NCBI RefSeq assembly: GCF_001553455.1
Contig: NZ_BBOX01000022.1
Coordinates: 1-64,000, forward strand
From: Streptomyces hygroscopicus subsp. hygroscopicus
GTDB lineage: Bacteria > Actinomycetota > Actinomycetes > Streptomycetales > Streptomycetaceae
DNA length: 64,000 nucleotides
Reading direction: 5' to 3'
The notes beneath the pieces are model-generated. The model saw nothing but the letters and a program-made list of their open reading frames with translations. It was not told where the DNA came from and searched no databases. This document shows, piece after piece, positions 55,065-64,000 of the stretch. Both the position numbers and the translations under genes were made by a program. Every line of letters starts with the position of its first letter. Within the stretch, counting starts at the first letter, position 1.

Positions 55065-56003
55065 TCAGAAGGTCAGGGCGTGGGTGGCTTCGAGGACGTC
55101 GACCGGACGGTGGCGGCGGAGCTCGGGCAACTGCGCGGCCACCTCACTGTGCAGACAGGCGTTGCGCGGCCGACAGGCGTAGGCGGTGCCGGCACGCGGT
55201 GTCGGCACGATGAGCGCGGGGTCCGCTCCGAGCTGCCGGGCGATGTGCCTGGCCCAGTCGACCCGGCCGATGCGGCGCGGCCCGCCGAGGTGCAGCGTCC
55301 CGGTGCGGCCGGAACTCATCAGCGTCGCCGTCCACGCGGCCACGTCCGCCACGAGAACGGGCGTGTTCCAGTGGTCATCGGGGATCCGCAGCCGCTCCCC
55401 GCGCATCAGCGAACGGGCGACGCTGGTAAGGAAGTTGGGCCGTGGTCCGTGGTCCTCCCATCCGTAGACCAGGCTCACCCGCAGGACAAGGGCGGAGGAG
55501 GTGGCGAGCAGTTCCCGCTCGGCCGCGAGCTTGGCCCGGCCGTAGGCGTTGGCCGGGGAGGTCTGTGCTGACTCGCCGTGGCTCTCCGCCTCGCCGGGGA
55601 AGACGTTGTCGGTCGACACCAGCAGTACGGGCCGGCCGTCCAGCGCGGCTGCGATGTTGCGGGCGCCGCCGTGGTGGGTGGCGTACGCCTCCTCGGGATG
55701 TGCCTCGCACCATGTGATGTCGGACGGGCCGTGTACGGCCACAACGGCGTCGGGCTGGATGGCCTCCATCAGGGCGGCCACCTGCGGCCTTGAGGTGACA
55801 TCGACCTGGGCCCAGCGCATACCGCGGCTTTCGGGGAGGACCGGGGCGCTCCGGGAGCTGAGCACCGTCTCGACGCCGAGCCCGGTGAGGCGGGCGGCGA
55901 TGTGCCCGGCGAGGTAGCCGGAGCCGATGACCAGGACCCGGCCAGGCATGGCGCCCGCCGTCGACCCGGGTGGCGCGAGGGGCGACGGGCGAAGATCAGA
56001 CAT
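55065..56003 (-). CDS. valK: Extended SDR/RmlD-like NAD-dependent reductase
   Basis: A 312-residue protein: VIGSGYLAGHIAARLTGLG nucleotide loop, VAVHGPSDITW, LLVSTDNVFPG, NAYGRAKLAAE (Tyr-x-x-x-Lys) and LVYGWEDHGPRPN, the layout of dTDP-4-dehydrorhamnose reductases. GGAGGAAG precedes the ATG. First gene of the minus-strand operon, in the valK position of the known valKLMN unit; function there is not firmly known, a cyclitol dehydrogenase step being the likely role. Confidence 0.8.
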   Translation of the reverse strand: MSDLRPSPLAPPGSTAGAMPGRVLVIGSGYLAGHIAARLTGLGVETVLSSRSAPVLPESRGMRWAQVDVTSRPQVAALMEAIQPDAVVAVHGPSDITWCEAHPEEAYATHHGGARNIAAALDGRPVLLVSTDNVFPGEAESHGESAQTSPANAYGRAKLAAERELLATSSALVLRVSLVYGWEDHGPRPNFLTSVARSLMRGERLRIPDDHWNTPVLVADVAAWTATLMSSGRTGTLHLGGPRRIGRVDWARHIARQLGADPALIVPTPRAGTAYACRPRNACLHSEVAAQLPELRRHRPVDVLEATHALTF

Positions 56004-57127
56004 GTACTTCCTCCAGCTGATGCGGCGGGCGGACAGGGCGGGGCGTGTTCCGGTCGGGTATGCGGACGTTCCGTGCCGGCGCGTCCGCGGCCACGCGGGT
56101 TCCCCGGCCGGTGCCGACGGTGAGCGCGCCGAGCAGGTTCGTGGTGTCGTGTCACCGTCGCGGGTACGGCACGGTTGCGGCGACGGTTCGGCACCGGTGG
56201 GGTTCGGCTCCAGTGCCCGTGCCTGGTTCGCTCATCACCCGACAGCACGACGGCGCACCCGGACGGGTCCAGGTACGGCCCGGTGATGCCGGCGTCCCTT
56301 TCCGTGAACTCCGGGTCTTCGACAGTTTGAAAAGGCCCGACCGGTGTGGCTTCTTCATTCTTCTCCCGCCAGAAGCGGCGCGTAGGAGAAAAGAAAGAGA
56401 CCTCGATTCCCTCACGCCGATTCGCGCGACGCTCCAGCACAGGAGTCGACGAGCGAGACCCGCTCGATTTCGGCGGCCGGGACAACCTGCTCAGTGCGAT
56501 CACGTGGCCTGCGGCGGCAGCACCTGGCCCTTTGCGGCTCCGCCGCTTTTTTCACCGGCCCCGCCGACCCGAGTTCCTCACAACGGGTTCCGGTGCGGTC
56601 CCATCTCTCATGTGGACACGACCGCCGGTTCGGCGACGTCCTCACGGTGGCACCGCTCGTCCACCACATTGCGTCAGGCCCCGGAAAAGGCCGCAGACAC
56701 TGTCACCTGCCGACCCGTGATCAACGCCTGCACCATAGGGGTGGAGAAAAATCTGACTGGTACGCGCGCCCAGGTTGGCGCCCGAGCGGCAGCAGAGGCT
56801 TCCGTCGTCGCTCTCGCGCCGGCCCCGCCGCTGAGGAATGTCGCCGAAGGTGAAATGTTCGCTCCAGGCGGTTGGCGCTGCGGAAGCCGCCCCTGTGCCC
56901 AGTCCCATTGTCGTCGCTGCGCGCCCGCAACCAGCGCGGCAAGAGCTGCGCGCTTCATGTACCACAAGAGCATGCTTTCTCCACGTGTGCCGTGGGTGAC
57001 TCATGCGCTTTACATCTTCACTTATTACAAGCGGCGATCAACTTGCTGTCAAGGATGCGATCTTTCTTGGCTCAATCGGCCCGGTGGCGTTTCCCGCGCC
57101 CATGTGAGTCAGCCTGTCAGGCCGCAG

Positions 57128-57149
57128 GTGACACCCTGTCACATGTCAC
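57128..57149. promoter_or_regulatory. GTGACA-CCC-TGTCAC inverted repeat plus extra half-site
   Basis: GTGACA (57128-57133), CCC, TGTCAC (57137-57142) form a perfect 15-bp palindrome; a third TGTCAC follows at 57144-57149. This looks like a regulator-binding site about 110 bases upstream of the candidate valA promoter. Identity of the regulator is unknown. Confidence 0.5.
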
Positions 57150-57236
57150 GACAACGGCCAGAAGATGGCGGTGCTCGGCGACGCATAACCGATCGAGCAA
57201 TTCAAACCAAGATGGACATAAGGGATCACGTGTCTC

Positions 57237-57300
57237 TTGACAAGGTCATGTGCGCGGCCTTTAGATCGATAAGGTATCGGTAAGGTATTGATCACTTACC
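57237..57300 (+). promoter_or_regulatory. Candidate valA promoter with TAAGGTAT repeats and GGTAAG/CTTACC palindrome
   Basis: TTGACA at 57237-57242 is followed after 18 bases by TTAGAT (57261-57266), a plausible sigma-70-type (HrdB) promoter. Immediately downstream, TAAGGTAT occurs at 57270 and 57281 (11-bp period), and GGTAAG (57279-57284) pairs with CTTACC (57295-57300). The start site would be about 430 bases upstream of valA, leaving a long leader. Confidence 0.5.
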
Positions 57301-57709
57301 ACCGACTGGTCCGAAGCCGCAGCGGGAACCGCCGTACCGGCAGTTCACCGCTTGGCGCGGACGCGGCGCGCAGGAAGCCCGGTCAGGCAGCGGTGGCGCG
57401 TCCGTGGGGGACCGCCCACCCATCACCGCGATCACACATCCGAACCTCTATCCGACGCCAGGAGTAGTGTGCCGGTCCCTGTCACCTGCTGCGGGACGCC
57501 CACCACCGCCCGGTCGCGCCTCTGCCCGGAGCGCCACCACCCCATCTTCCGTACCGTCAACTCGCCCCCACGACTGCCGAGTTCCCCCGTTGCGCGGCTG
57601 GGCGACCGCCGTCCGCACACCGCGTGCCGCGGCCCGCGGGTGATGGCCTGCTCCGGCGGCGCCCGTGCCCACCGCTCCTCCCCTTCACAGCACGAGAGGA
57701 TCGACGACC

Positions 57710-58963
57710 GTGACCAGAACCAAAAGTCTTTCCCGCCGCGCCGATCGTGTGGCCGATCGTGTGCACGACGAGGCGACGGAGGGCGGCGCAGTCTGGCGGG
57801 TGAGCGCGCTCAAGGAGGTGAGCTACGACGTCATGGTGCAGCCACGGCTGCTCGATCCGGCGAACCCAGCGCTCGCCCGGGCCGTGACGTCCGGTGCAGC
57901 GCCGGTACGCCGGCTCGTCGTGATCGACGCCACGGTGGCCTCCCTCTACAGTGAGCGGCTGACCGCCTACCTGGCGGGCCATGACGTGGAGTTCCGCCTG
58001 TGCGTCATCGACGCCCACGAATCGGTGAAGGTCATGGCCACCGTCTTCGAGGTCGTGGACGCGATGGACGCCTTCGGTGTGCCGCGGCGCCACGCGCCGG
58101 TGGTTGCCATGGGTGGCGGGGTGCTCACGGACATCGTCGGGCTCGCGGCGAGCCTGTACCGCAGGGCCACGCCGTACATCCGGATACCCACGACCCTGAT
58201 CGGGATGATCGACGCGGGCATCGGCTCCAAGACGGGCGTCAACTTCCGCGAGCACAAGAACCGGCTCGGCGCCTATCACCCCTCGTCGCTGACGCTCATC
58301 GACCCCGGTTTTCTCAGCACGCTCGATTCCCGGCACTTACGCAACGGCCTGGCGGAAATCCTGAAGATTGCCCTGATCAAGGATGCCGAACTGTTCGATC
58401 TGCTGGCGACGCACGGCGCGGACCTGGTCGAGCAGCGGATGCAGCCGGGCGAGGACGCGGTCGGCGGTACGGCGCTCACCGTGCTCCGCCGGGCGGTCCA
58501 GGGCATGCTGGAGGAACTCCAGCCCAATCTCTGGGAGGACCATCTGCAGCGTCTGGTCGATTTCGGGCACTCCTTCTCACCGACCATTGAGATGACGGCG
58601 CTGCCCGAGTTGCTGCACGGCGAGGCCGTCTGCGTCGACATGGCGCTCAGCTCGGTCCTCGCCCACCACCGGGGGCTCCTGACCACGGCCGAGCTCGACC
58701 GTGTCCTGGATGTCATGCGCGTCCTCCGCCTGCCCGTGCTCCACCCGGTGTGCACACCGGAACTGCTGCGCGGGGCGCTCGCGGACACGGTCAAGCATCG
58801 GGACGGCCGGCAGCACCTGCCTCTTCCCCGGGGGATCGGCGACGCCGTGTTCGTGGACGACGTCACCCAGCACGAGGTCGAGGCCGCGCTGTTCGCCCTC
58901 GGCGAGCGTGAGCGGGCGACGCGGCAGCCGAAGGTGCGCGGTCCCGTGGACATGGGGGTCTGA
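57710..58963 (+). CDS. valA: 2-epi-5-epi-valiolone synthase (sugar phosphate cyclase)
   Basis: Cyclises sedoheptulose 7-phosphate to 2-epi-5-epi-valiolone, the first committed step to C7N aminocyclitols. A 417-residue dehydroquinate-synthase-fold enzyme: [72 protein letters not shown] and, for metal, [10 protein letters not shown] and [16 protein letters not shown] at 57694-57700 fixes GTG 57710. The [10 protein letters not shown] pattern separates EEVS from dehydroquinate synthase. Confidence 0.96.
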   Translation: MTRTKSLSRRADRVADRVHDEATEGGAVWRVSALKEVSYDVMVQPRLLDPANPALARAVTSGAAPVRRLVVIDATVASLYSERLTAYLAGHDVEFRLCVIDAHESVKVMATVFEVVDAMDAFGVPRRHAPVVAMGGGVLTDIVGLAASLYRRATPYIRIPTTLIGMIDAGIGSKTGVNFREHKNRLGAYHPSSLTLIDPGFLSTLDSRHLRNGLAEILKIALIKDAELFDLLATHGADLVEQRMQPGEDAVGGTALTVLRRAVQGMLEELQPNLWEDHLQRLVDFGHSFSPTIEMTALPELLHGEAVCVDMALSSVLAHHRGLLTTAELDRVLDVMRVLRLPVLHPVCTPELLRGALADTVKHRDGRQHLPLPRGIGDAVFVDDVTQHEVEAALFALGERERATRQPKVRGPVDMGV

Positions 58964-58967
58964 GGGC

Positions 58968-60089
58968 ATGGATGGAGTGCGTGCCGTCCTGCTGGCGGGT
59001 GGTGAGGGCCGGCGCATGGGGCCGCTGGGACGCGGCAGGCTCAAGCCACTGGTGCCGTTCGGCGGCACCTCCCGCCTCATCGACTTCAGCATCGCCAACG
59101 TCCGCCGGTCGGGCCTGCGGGATGTCCTGCTGTTGTCCCAGTACGAGGAGCGCCGCCTCATGGACGACCTGCACCTGGTGTGGAACGGACGTCATCACGG
59201 CTTTCGGGTGCACTTCGGCCCCTACGACGCGGTGTACCGGAACTCACCGGGCAAGCTGCCCGAGCAGCTGCCGGAGCGTACCTGGCCGGTGGAGCGCGGT
59301 ACGGCCGACGCACTGCTCAGCAAGGCCGAGTACGTCTTCGGAGAGAGGGGCGCGGGGGCCTCGGAGATCCTCGTGCTCCATGCGGACCACGTCTACCGTT
59401 TCGATTACGGCCGCATGATCCGCGAGCACCGCGCGTCACGGGCCGCGCTGACCATCTCGTACCAGCGCATCGAACGGCGCTACGTGCACCTGTTCGGCAT
59501 GGTCGAGTTCGACCGGAACGGCCTGCTCACAGTCTTCGAGGAAAAGCCGCACCACCCCACGAGCGACCTGGTGTTCGCCGCTTTCTGCGTCTTCGACGCG
59601 GCGACACTGCGGCGCTACCTGGAGCACCTGCGCGGCACCGACTGGCAGCACGACATCAGCAGGGACGTCATCCCCGCCATGCTGACCGGCGGCGAACTCA
59701 TCCGTGGGTATGAAGTCAAGGGCTACTGGGAGGACATCGGCACCGTGGACCGCTACCACCGCGCCCACCGCGGACTGCTGCGGGCTGAGCCGACGCTCGC
59801 GTTGGGCGACATGCCACTGACCGTCGCCCCCGAGGTGCCGCGGCGCCTCGTCCTGGACGGGCCCGGCGGGCACGCCAGCATCGTGGCGGCCGACGTGGTG
59901 AACGAGGGCGAGATCGTGAACAGTGTGGTGTACCCGGGCGCGCGCATCGGTGCCGGCGCACACGTGGCCGACTGCGTCGTGCTGCCAGGTGCCCAGGTGC
60001 CCGACGGGGCACGCCTGACGTCGGCCATCGTGCTGGAGGACGGCTCTGTCCAGCAGTGCGAGGCGGCGCGGGAAGAGGTCGCGCCATGA
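58968..60089 (+). CDS. valB: Cyclitol-1-phosphate nucleotidyltransferase (GlgC-like)
   Basis: A 373-residue sugar nucleotidyltransferase: [21 protein letters not shown]-loop, [12 protein letters not shown], the acidic [10 protein letters not shown] and FEEKPHHP, followed by a left-handed beta-helix tail ([15 protein letters not shown]). Resembles glucose-1-phosphate adenylyltransferase; in validamycin biosynthesis ValB forms GDP-valienol from valienol 1-phosphate. Starts 5 bases after valA and overlaps valC by 4. Confidence 0.92.
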   Translation: MDGVRAVLLAGGEGRRMGPLGRGRLKPLVPFGGTSRLIDFSIANVRRSGLRDVLLLSQYEERRLMDDLHLVWNGRHHGFRVHFGPYDAVYRNSPGKLPEQLPERTWPVERGTADALLSKAEYVFGERGAGASEILVLHADHVYRFDYGRMIREHRASRAALTISYQRIERRYVHLFGMVEFDRNGLLTVFEEKPHHPTSDLVFAAFCVFDAATLRRYLEHLRGTDWQHDISRDVIPAMLTGGELIRGYEVKGYWEDIGTVDRYHRAHRGLLRAEPTLALGDMPLTVAPEVPRRLVLDGPGGHASIVAADVVNEGEIVNSVVYPGARIGAGAHVADCVVLPGAQVPDGARLTSAIVLEDGSVQQCEAAREEVAP

Positions 60090-61141
60090 CGGCACTCGTA
60101 CCCGCGCCATGTGACCTCGTGGTGGCCGACCTCGGTGGCACGACCCTACGCGTGGGCCGGATCAGGGCGGGCACCTCCCAGGTGCATGACGTGCGGCGAG
60201 TGCCCACCGACGGGCTCGGCCGGTACGGCACACGCGACCCGCAGGAGCTCCAGGACCGGGTCATGGAGCAGCTCACGCGGGAGATCGCGGCCGACGTCGC
60301 CCGTCCAGGCCAACCACCCGCTCGGGCCGTGGCGGTGTCCTTCGCCGGGCCGATGACATCCGACGGAGTCGTCCTCGCCGGCCCGACGCTGTGGGGCGGC
60401 CCCGCCGCGCGGCTGCCCGTCGCCGATGTGCTGGCAGGGCAGCTGGGCCTGCCCGTGGTCGTGGCCAACGACGTGACCGCGGCGGCCTGGCGCTACGCCT
60501 CGGCCGAGTCCGAGCCGTTCTGCCTGATCACCGTGAGCTCGGGCATCGGGAACAAGGTGTTCCGCCATGGCGAGATCGTCTGCGACGAGCGCGGGTACGG
60601 CGGGGAGATCGGCCACTGGCTCGTCGACCCGGCCGAGGACGCCGCGCCGTGCGAGTGCGGAGGGCGCGGCCACCTCGGGGCGATCGCGTCCGGACGCGGC
60701 GCGCTGTTCGCGGTGCGGGCGGCGGCGGCGGCCGACACCGGTGCCTTCGCCCGCTCGGCGCTGGCCGGGCCCTCGGGCGGCGTGCCCGACGCCATCACCA
60801 ACGAGGCGTTCGCGGCGGCGGCCCGAGCGGGCGACACCTTCGCGCGGGAGGCGCTGCGCCGCTCGCTGCGGCCCCTCGCGTCCGCGGTGAGCCTGCTGTT
60901 CACCGCGATCGGCGTGCGCCGCTACCTGTTCGTCGGGGGCTTCGCCCTTGCCCTGGGCGACACCTTCCTTACGCTGCTCGGCGACGAACTGGTGCGGATC
61001 GGCTGCTTCGGCCTGGACGAGTACGCGACACGCGCCATGCTCGCGCTCGGCGAGGACGACGACGACCACTGCCTCATCGGCATCGGCCAGTTGGCGGCGG
61101 CACGCCTCGGTGCTCCCCGGGCCCTCAAGGCGCCTGCGTGA
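60086..61141 (+). CDS. valC: Cyclitol kinase (glucokinase/ROK-like)
   Basis: A 351-residue kinase with the N-terminal phosphate loop [30 protein letters not shown] with the catalytic Asp, [19 protein letters not shown] and a [17 protein letters not shown] segment (reduced ROK zinc motif). ATGA overlap with valB selects ATG 60086. ValC phosphorylates C7 cyclitols (valienone/validone at C7), providing the phosphorylated partner for ValL. Confidence 0.92.
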   Translation: MTALVPAPCDLVVADLGGTTLRVGRIRAGTSQVHDVRRVPTDGLGRYGTRDPQELQDRVMEQLTREIAADVARPGQPPARAVAVSFAGPMTSDGVVLAGPTLWGGPAARLPVADVLAGQLGLPVVVANDVTAAAWRYASAESEPFCLITVSSGIGNKVFRHGEIVCDERGYGGEIGHWLVDPAEDAAPCECGGRGHLGAIASGRGALFAVRAAAAADTGAFARSALAGPSGGVPDAITNEAFAAAARAGDTFAREALRRSLRPLASAVSLLFTAIGVRRYLFVGGFALALGDTFLTLLGDELVRIGCFGLDEYATRAMLALGEDDDDHCLIGIGQLAAARLGAPRALKAPA

Positions 61142-61910
61142 CCACGCCGATCCTCGGCAGCGGCTCCGTCGGCGGCACGCCGGCCACGGACCGGCGTCGG
61201 CCGGGGAGCCGGCGCGGTCGCCTCCGGGACACCGCCGAGGTCCGGCACGCTCGCCGGAGATGTCCGGTGGAAACGGCCCGACGTGAGCGGCCCGGGGACT
61301 TCGCCCGGGGGCCGGCCGCCCGCGGCGCCAGGCGGCCCGGCGAACGACGCCCACGGCGCCGGCCGCCGCCTGCGGCAGGGCAGAGCTCGCGGCGGAGCAC
61401 CGGGCGGCCGGCGTGCCGGAGCCTGACGGTGCCACGGGCCGGCCCTGTCCCTGGCCCGGAAGACCCGGCGCCCGTCGGGTGGCCGCGTTCCTCCGCCCGG
61501 TGCGCGCTGGGCGCGGGCCGGGCGGAGGATCGCGGCCAGCGGACCACGTTCGGCCCTGGTGGCCAACGTGGTAGCCGTCACGAGCGCGCTCCGGACGGTG
61601 CGCGGGCCGCCCCTGCCGTCCCTCGGCGGATCCGACCGGGTCCCGCGCCACGAGGGGACGCCGGTCCTCGCCCGCCCGGCCGGCGCTCCCGACCCGCTGG
61701 TGGTCCCCGGGCCCCGGGCCGCAGGGCGGTACCCGAGCGGGCCCCCGGACAACCGCCTGGCACGCCGCCAGCCGGCCGGCGCCCCCGGCCTCGCGCTCCC
61801 CCACCGGGTCCGTGGGGTTCCCGAGGGCGCCCGCCACCTGTCGCACGCCCCGCGGCCCCACGGACCCCTCGCAGTGATCGACCCATCACCCAGCCTGAGG
61901 AGGCAGCCCC
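61142..61910. other. Gene-free interval between valC and valD
   Basis: 769 bases of very high GC. Frames on both strands are long but rich in Arg, Pro, Gly and Ala, with no domain or ribosome site, the usual artefact at this base composition. Only a GAGGAGG ribosome site (61897-61903) for valD was recognised. Confidence 0.5.
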
Positions 61911-63098
61911 GTGCTTCCCCCCGACCGCTCGTGCGCGCCCGCTTCCGCCGCGGCCGGCCTGTCCTCGTGTGGCGACGGCCAAGGACCGGCGCCGCGTGGG
62001 GTGCCCGGCGCCCAACGAGTCGACCACCTGGCGTTCACCGTGTCCGACCTGGACGCCGCGATCGACTTCGCCGAAACGGCACTCGGTGGCGAACTCGTCT
62101 ACCGGCTCCCGCCGCTGGCGCACGCCGACGACTGGATGCGCGTACACCTCGACGTACACCCGCGAGCCAGCGCCGAGATCGCCCTCGTCCGCCTGGGACC
62201 CGACACCAACCTCGAACTGTTCGCCTACCAGTCGCCGGATCGCACCGCCACGCCACGGGCTCCGCACGACGCGGGACACGTGCACCTCGCGCTGCACGTG
62301 ACGGACGTGGCACGGGCCGCCGCCGAACTCACCCGTCGAGCGGGGGTGAGCCCACTCGGCCCGGTCCGCCGGGTCCCCGACGGGCAGCCCGACGCGGGCA
62401 CGCGCTGGGTGAGACTGTCCTCGCCGTTCGACGCACCCCTGGAACTGCGGTCCGTACCGGAGGTGTTGCCGTACGAGGTGGAGGGCGGCACACCACGCCG
62501 CCGCCCGCCGGGGCCGTGGCGCAACCGGGACGACGGCACGGCGAGCCGGCGCGGCCTGCCCGGCGCGCTCGGCGTCGACCACTTCGCCAGGACCGTCACG
62601 GACCTCGACGCGGCCGAGCGGTTCTTCGTGGACGTCCTGGGCGCCGAACTGCTGTACCGGAACGAGCAGAGCGTCCTTCCCGCGGACGTGGCGGCGGCGC
62701 TCGGCGTGCCACCGGGCGGTGCCCTGCGGCGGGCCGTGCTGGGCATGGGCCCGACCGACACCATCGAACTGGCCTGCTACGAGGGGACGTCGGCCGGCGA
62801 CCCACGCCCTCCGCGCAACAGCGACGTCGGCGGCAGCCATCTCGCCCTGCACGTCCGCGACGTGGACGTGGCCGCCGCCTACCTGGCCGAACACGGCTGC
62901 ACCGTGCTCGGCGGGCCGGAGACGATCGATCAGGGGCCGCTCACCGGCGACCGATGGGTGTACACCCGCGCCCCCTTCGGCCTGTACGTGGAGGTCGTGC
63001 GCATGCCGGACGGCGCACTGCCCTACGAGCGCACCACCGCCGCCCGGCGCAGGGCCGCGCACGAGCTGTCATGGACCGTACGCCACCCCCGGCGGTGA
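61911..63098 (+). CDS. valD: Two-domain VOC (glyoxalase-fold) 2-epi-5-epi-valiolone epimerase
   Basis: A 395-residue protein with two vicinal-oxygen-chelate repeats: RVDHLAFTVSDLDAAIDFAE near residue 36 and GVDHFARTVTDLDAAERFF near residue 221, each followed by an HLALHV strand (residue 124 and 306) with metal-binding His. In C7-cyclitol pathways this family epimerises 2-epi-5-epi-valiolone to 5-epi-valiolone. GAGGAGG fixes the GTG start. Lies downstream of valABC across a 769-base gap. Confidence 0.9.
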   Translation: MLPPDRSCAPASAAAGLSSCGDGQGPAPRGVPGAQRVDHLAFTVSDLDAAIDFAETALGGELVYRLPPLAHADDWMRVHLDVHPRASAEIALVRLGPDTNLELFAYQSPDRTATPRAPHDAGHVHLALHVTDVARAAAELTRRAGVSPLGPVRRVPDGQPDAGTRWVRLSSPFDAPLELRSVPEVLPYEVEGGTPRRRPPGPWRNRDDGTASRRGLPGALGVDHFARTVTDLDAAERFFVDVLGAELLYRNEQSVLPADVAAALGVPPGGALRRAVLGMGPTDTIELACYEGTSAGDPRPPRNSDVGGSHLALHVRDVDVAAAYLAEHGCTVLGGPETIDQGPLTGDRWVYTRAPFGLYVEVVRMPDGALPYERTTAARRRAAHELSWTVRHPRR

Positions 63099-63517
63099 CC
63101 GGAGTCAGTCGTCCGATCAGGCTGCCGAGCCGGGCATCCCCCATGGAGGAAGCGGTCGGGGAACCCCTGTGGGGTGCGCGGCGAGCAGTCCGCCGACGGC
63201 CTTCCCACGCATGACCGTCGCAGCGGTCCACGGCATCACATGCGGGCGGAAACAACGAGCGCCGGGGCTGGTCACCCTTCCCGTGACGGGGAAGCTCGCC
63301 CGGTGAGGCGACCGTCCCCTCCGGCAAGGGCGGCCGGCCGGGACTGACCGGTGCCCGGCGCCATGTCCAGCGCGCCGGACACCGGTACCACGTCACCAGT
63401 GGGCCCGGAGTGGCCGGCCGATGACGGCATGGAGCGGGTGGCAGGTGCCGGGCAGAAGCGGAGAGCGCCGCACGCGAGTGCTCCGGCGTTGTGACACCAC
63501 GGCGCCGGGGCGTCCGA
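63099..63517. other. Intergenic region between convergent valD and the phosphatase
   Basis: 419 bases; no frame with coding character was recognised. A GC-rich stretch 63300-63420 could form terminator stems but no clean hairpin was identified. Confidence 0.45.
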
Positions 63518-64000
63518 CTACGCGGCCGCCGCGCGACCGCTCTCCACACCGGCGAGTCGCAGGACTCCCGTCAGCCCCCGGGGCACGCGCACGTCACGCT
63601 CGCTCGGCAACAGGTACACCGGCAACCCGGCGCGCGCCGCCGCGCCGTCCTTGACGGGATCGTCGCCAACGAACAGCACCCGCCCGGCCGGAAGACCCAG
63701 CCGCTCGCAGGCGACGCCGAAGACGGCAGGGTCGGGCTTGGCCAACCCGACCTCGCACGACAGCACCACCGCGTCGAGCTGATCCAGTACACCGGTGCGC
63801 TGGAAGACCGGTCGGATATCCCAGCCGATGTTGCTCAGCACGCCCGTGCGCACGCCTGCGGCACCGAGCGCCTCGAGCACCGGAAGCGCGTCGGGGTACG
63901 GGAGCCAGGCGTCGTTGTCGGTCAGGCAGTCATAGAGCGCCTCCACCAACGGTGGCTCGAACGGCCCGGCGTCGGCGATCAGCCCGGTCCAGATCCGCCG
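63518..64000 (-). CDS. HAD-superfamily phosphatase (N terminus beyond window)
   Basis: The frame stays open to the window edge, so the start lies beyond 64000. Visible motifs: GVLSNIGWD (motif II), EVGLAKPDPAVF (motif III Lys) and FVGDDPVKDGAAARAGL (motif IV acids); the nucleophile motif DxD is outside. In validamycin biosynthesis a HAD phosphatase removes the 7'-phosphate from validoxylamine; this is a candidate for that step. A role in general metabolism cannot be excluded. Confidence 0.8.
   Translation of the reverse strand, partial: RRIWTGLIADAGPFEPPLVEALYDCLTDNDAWLPYPDALPVLEALGAAGVRTGVLSNIGWDIRPVFQRTGVLDQLDAVVLSCEVGLAKPDPAVFGVACERLGLPAGRVLFVGDDPVKDGAAARAGLPVYLLPSERDVRVPRGLTGVLRLAGVESGRAAAA

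Larger units (their letters stand above)
56004..57709. promoter_or_regulatory. 1.7-kb divergent control region between valK and valA
   Basis: Forward frames here (for example 56045-57283) are Ser/Arg/Pro-rich, show no domain and look spurious. GC falls in 56300-56420 and 56950-57300, where promoters are expected. A TTCTCC (56361)/GGAGAA (56385) inverted repeat lies upstream of valK; near valA are the elements listed at 57128 and 57237. In known validamycin producers this region serves as the bidirectional promoter of valABC and valKLMN. Confidence 0.65.

Noticed and set aside
56045..57283. 412-residue plus-strand frame in the valK-valA gap
   Set aside because: Ser/Arg/Pro/Thr-rich, no domain, no ribosome site, and it crosses AT-richer regulatory sequence.
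61559..63214. 551-residue plus-strand frame overlapping valD in another frame
   Set aside because: Arg/Gly/Pro-rich; the valD frame has two repeated VOC domains and a good ribosome site.

Overview
The window comes from a Streptomyces chromosome, most likely a Streptomyces hygroscopicus-type strain. It has very high GC, strongly GC-biased third codon positions, GTG and TTG starts, and many 4-base ATGA/GTGA gene overlaps. Two aminocyclitol antibiotic pathways dominate it. No database search was possible; family calls come from reading motifs, and the hyg and val names from recalled published gene order and functions.

Region 1 (1-27.3 kb) matches the hygromycin A cluster from hyg5 to hyg29, with a possible chorismate-lyase-like gene cut by the left edge. 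hyg5 and hyg23 make a GDP-fucose-type sugar. hyg20, a reversibly-glycosylated-polypeptide/mutase homologue, could contract it to a furanose, hyg16 transfers it, and hyg26 oxidises it. hyg18, hyg25, hyg17 and hyg8 make the aminocyclitol; hyg6 and hyg7 add and close its methylenedioxy bridge. hyg12, two ACPs (hyg9, hyg13), two degenerate ketosynthase-like proteins (hyg10, hyg11), AT hyg22, KR hyg15 and dehydratase hyg24 build the methylcinnamoyl chain, and the BtrH-like hyg14 probably joins it to the amine. hyg27 (DAHP synthase) raises aromatic precursor supply. hyg19 (MFS), hyg21 (kinase) and hyg28 (ABC-F) give self-protection. hyg29 is an isoaspartyl-methyltransferase-like protein coupled to a 35-residue ORF.

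Region 2 (27.5-47.6 kb) is a spacer of metabolic genes: a stand-alone E1/transketolase-like enzyme with a divergent Lrp regulator; a possible peptide plus ABC exporter cassette; an acetyltransferase; a decayed, repeat-rich locus (MarR and amidohydrolase remnants); an APC permease; a streptothricin-acetyltransferase-like gene; and a 2-aminobenzoate (anthranilate)-CoA type catabolic cluster (PaaX, RidA, cupin, thioesterase, CoA ligase, bifunctional monooxygenase/reductase). NRPS-condensation-like and P450 remnants follow, then a GH15 trehalase-type glucosidase.

Region 3 (48-64 kb) is a validamycin-type cluster. valG and the valKLMN operon lie on the minus strand; valABC and valD lie on the plus strand. 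A 1.7 kb bidirectional control region separates valK from valA. An MFS transporter flanks one side and a HAD phosphatase, cut by the right edge, the other. EEVS (ValA) makes the C7 cyclitol, ValD epimerises it, ValC and ValB activate it, ValN and ValM form the amine partner, ValL makes the pseudo-glycosidic C-N bond, a phosphatase removes phosphate, and ValG glucosylates validoxylamine to validamycin.

The least explained signals are: a ketosynthase with Ser in place of its catalytic Cys; a six-unit 10-bp repeat array upstream of hyg27; the small ORF coupled to hyg29; the peptide/ABC cassette near 30.8 kb; and a GH15 glucosidase beside a trehalase-inhibitor pathway.
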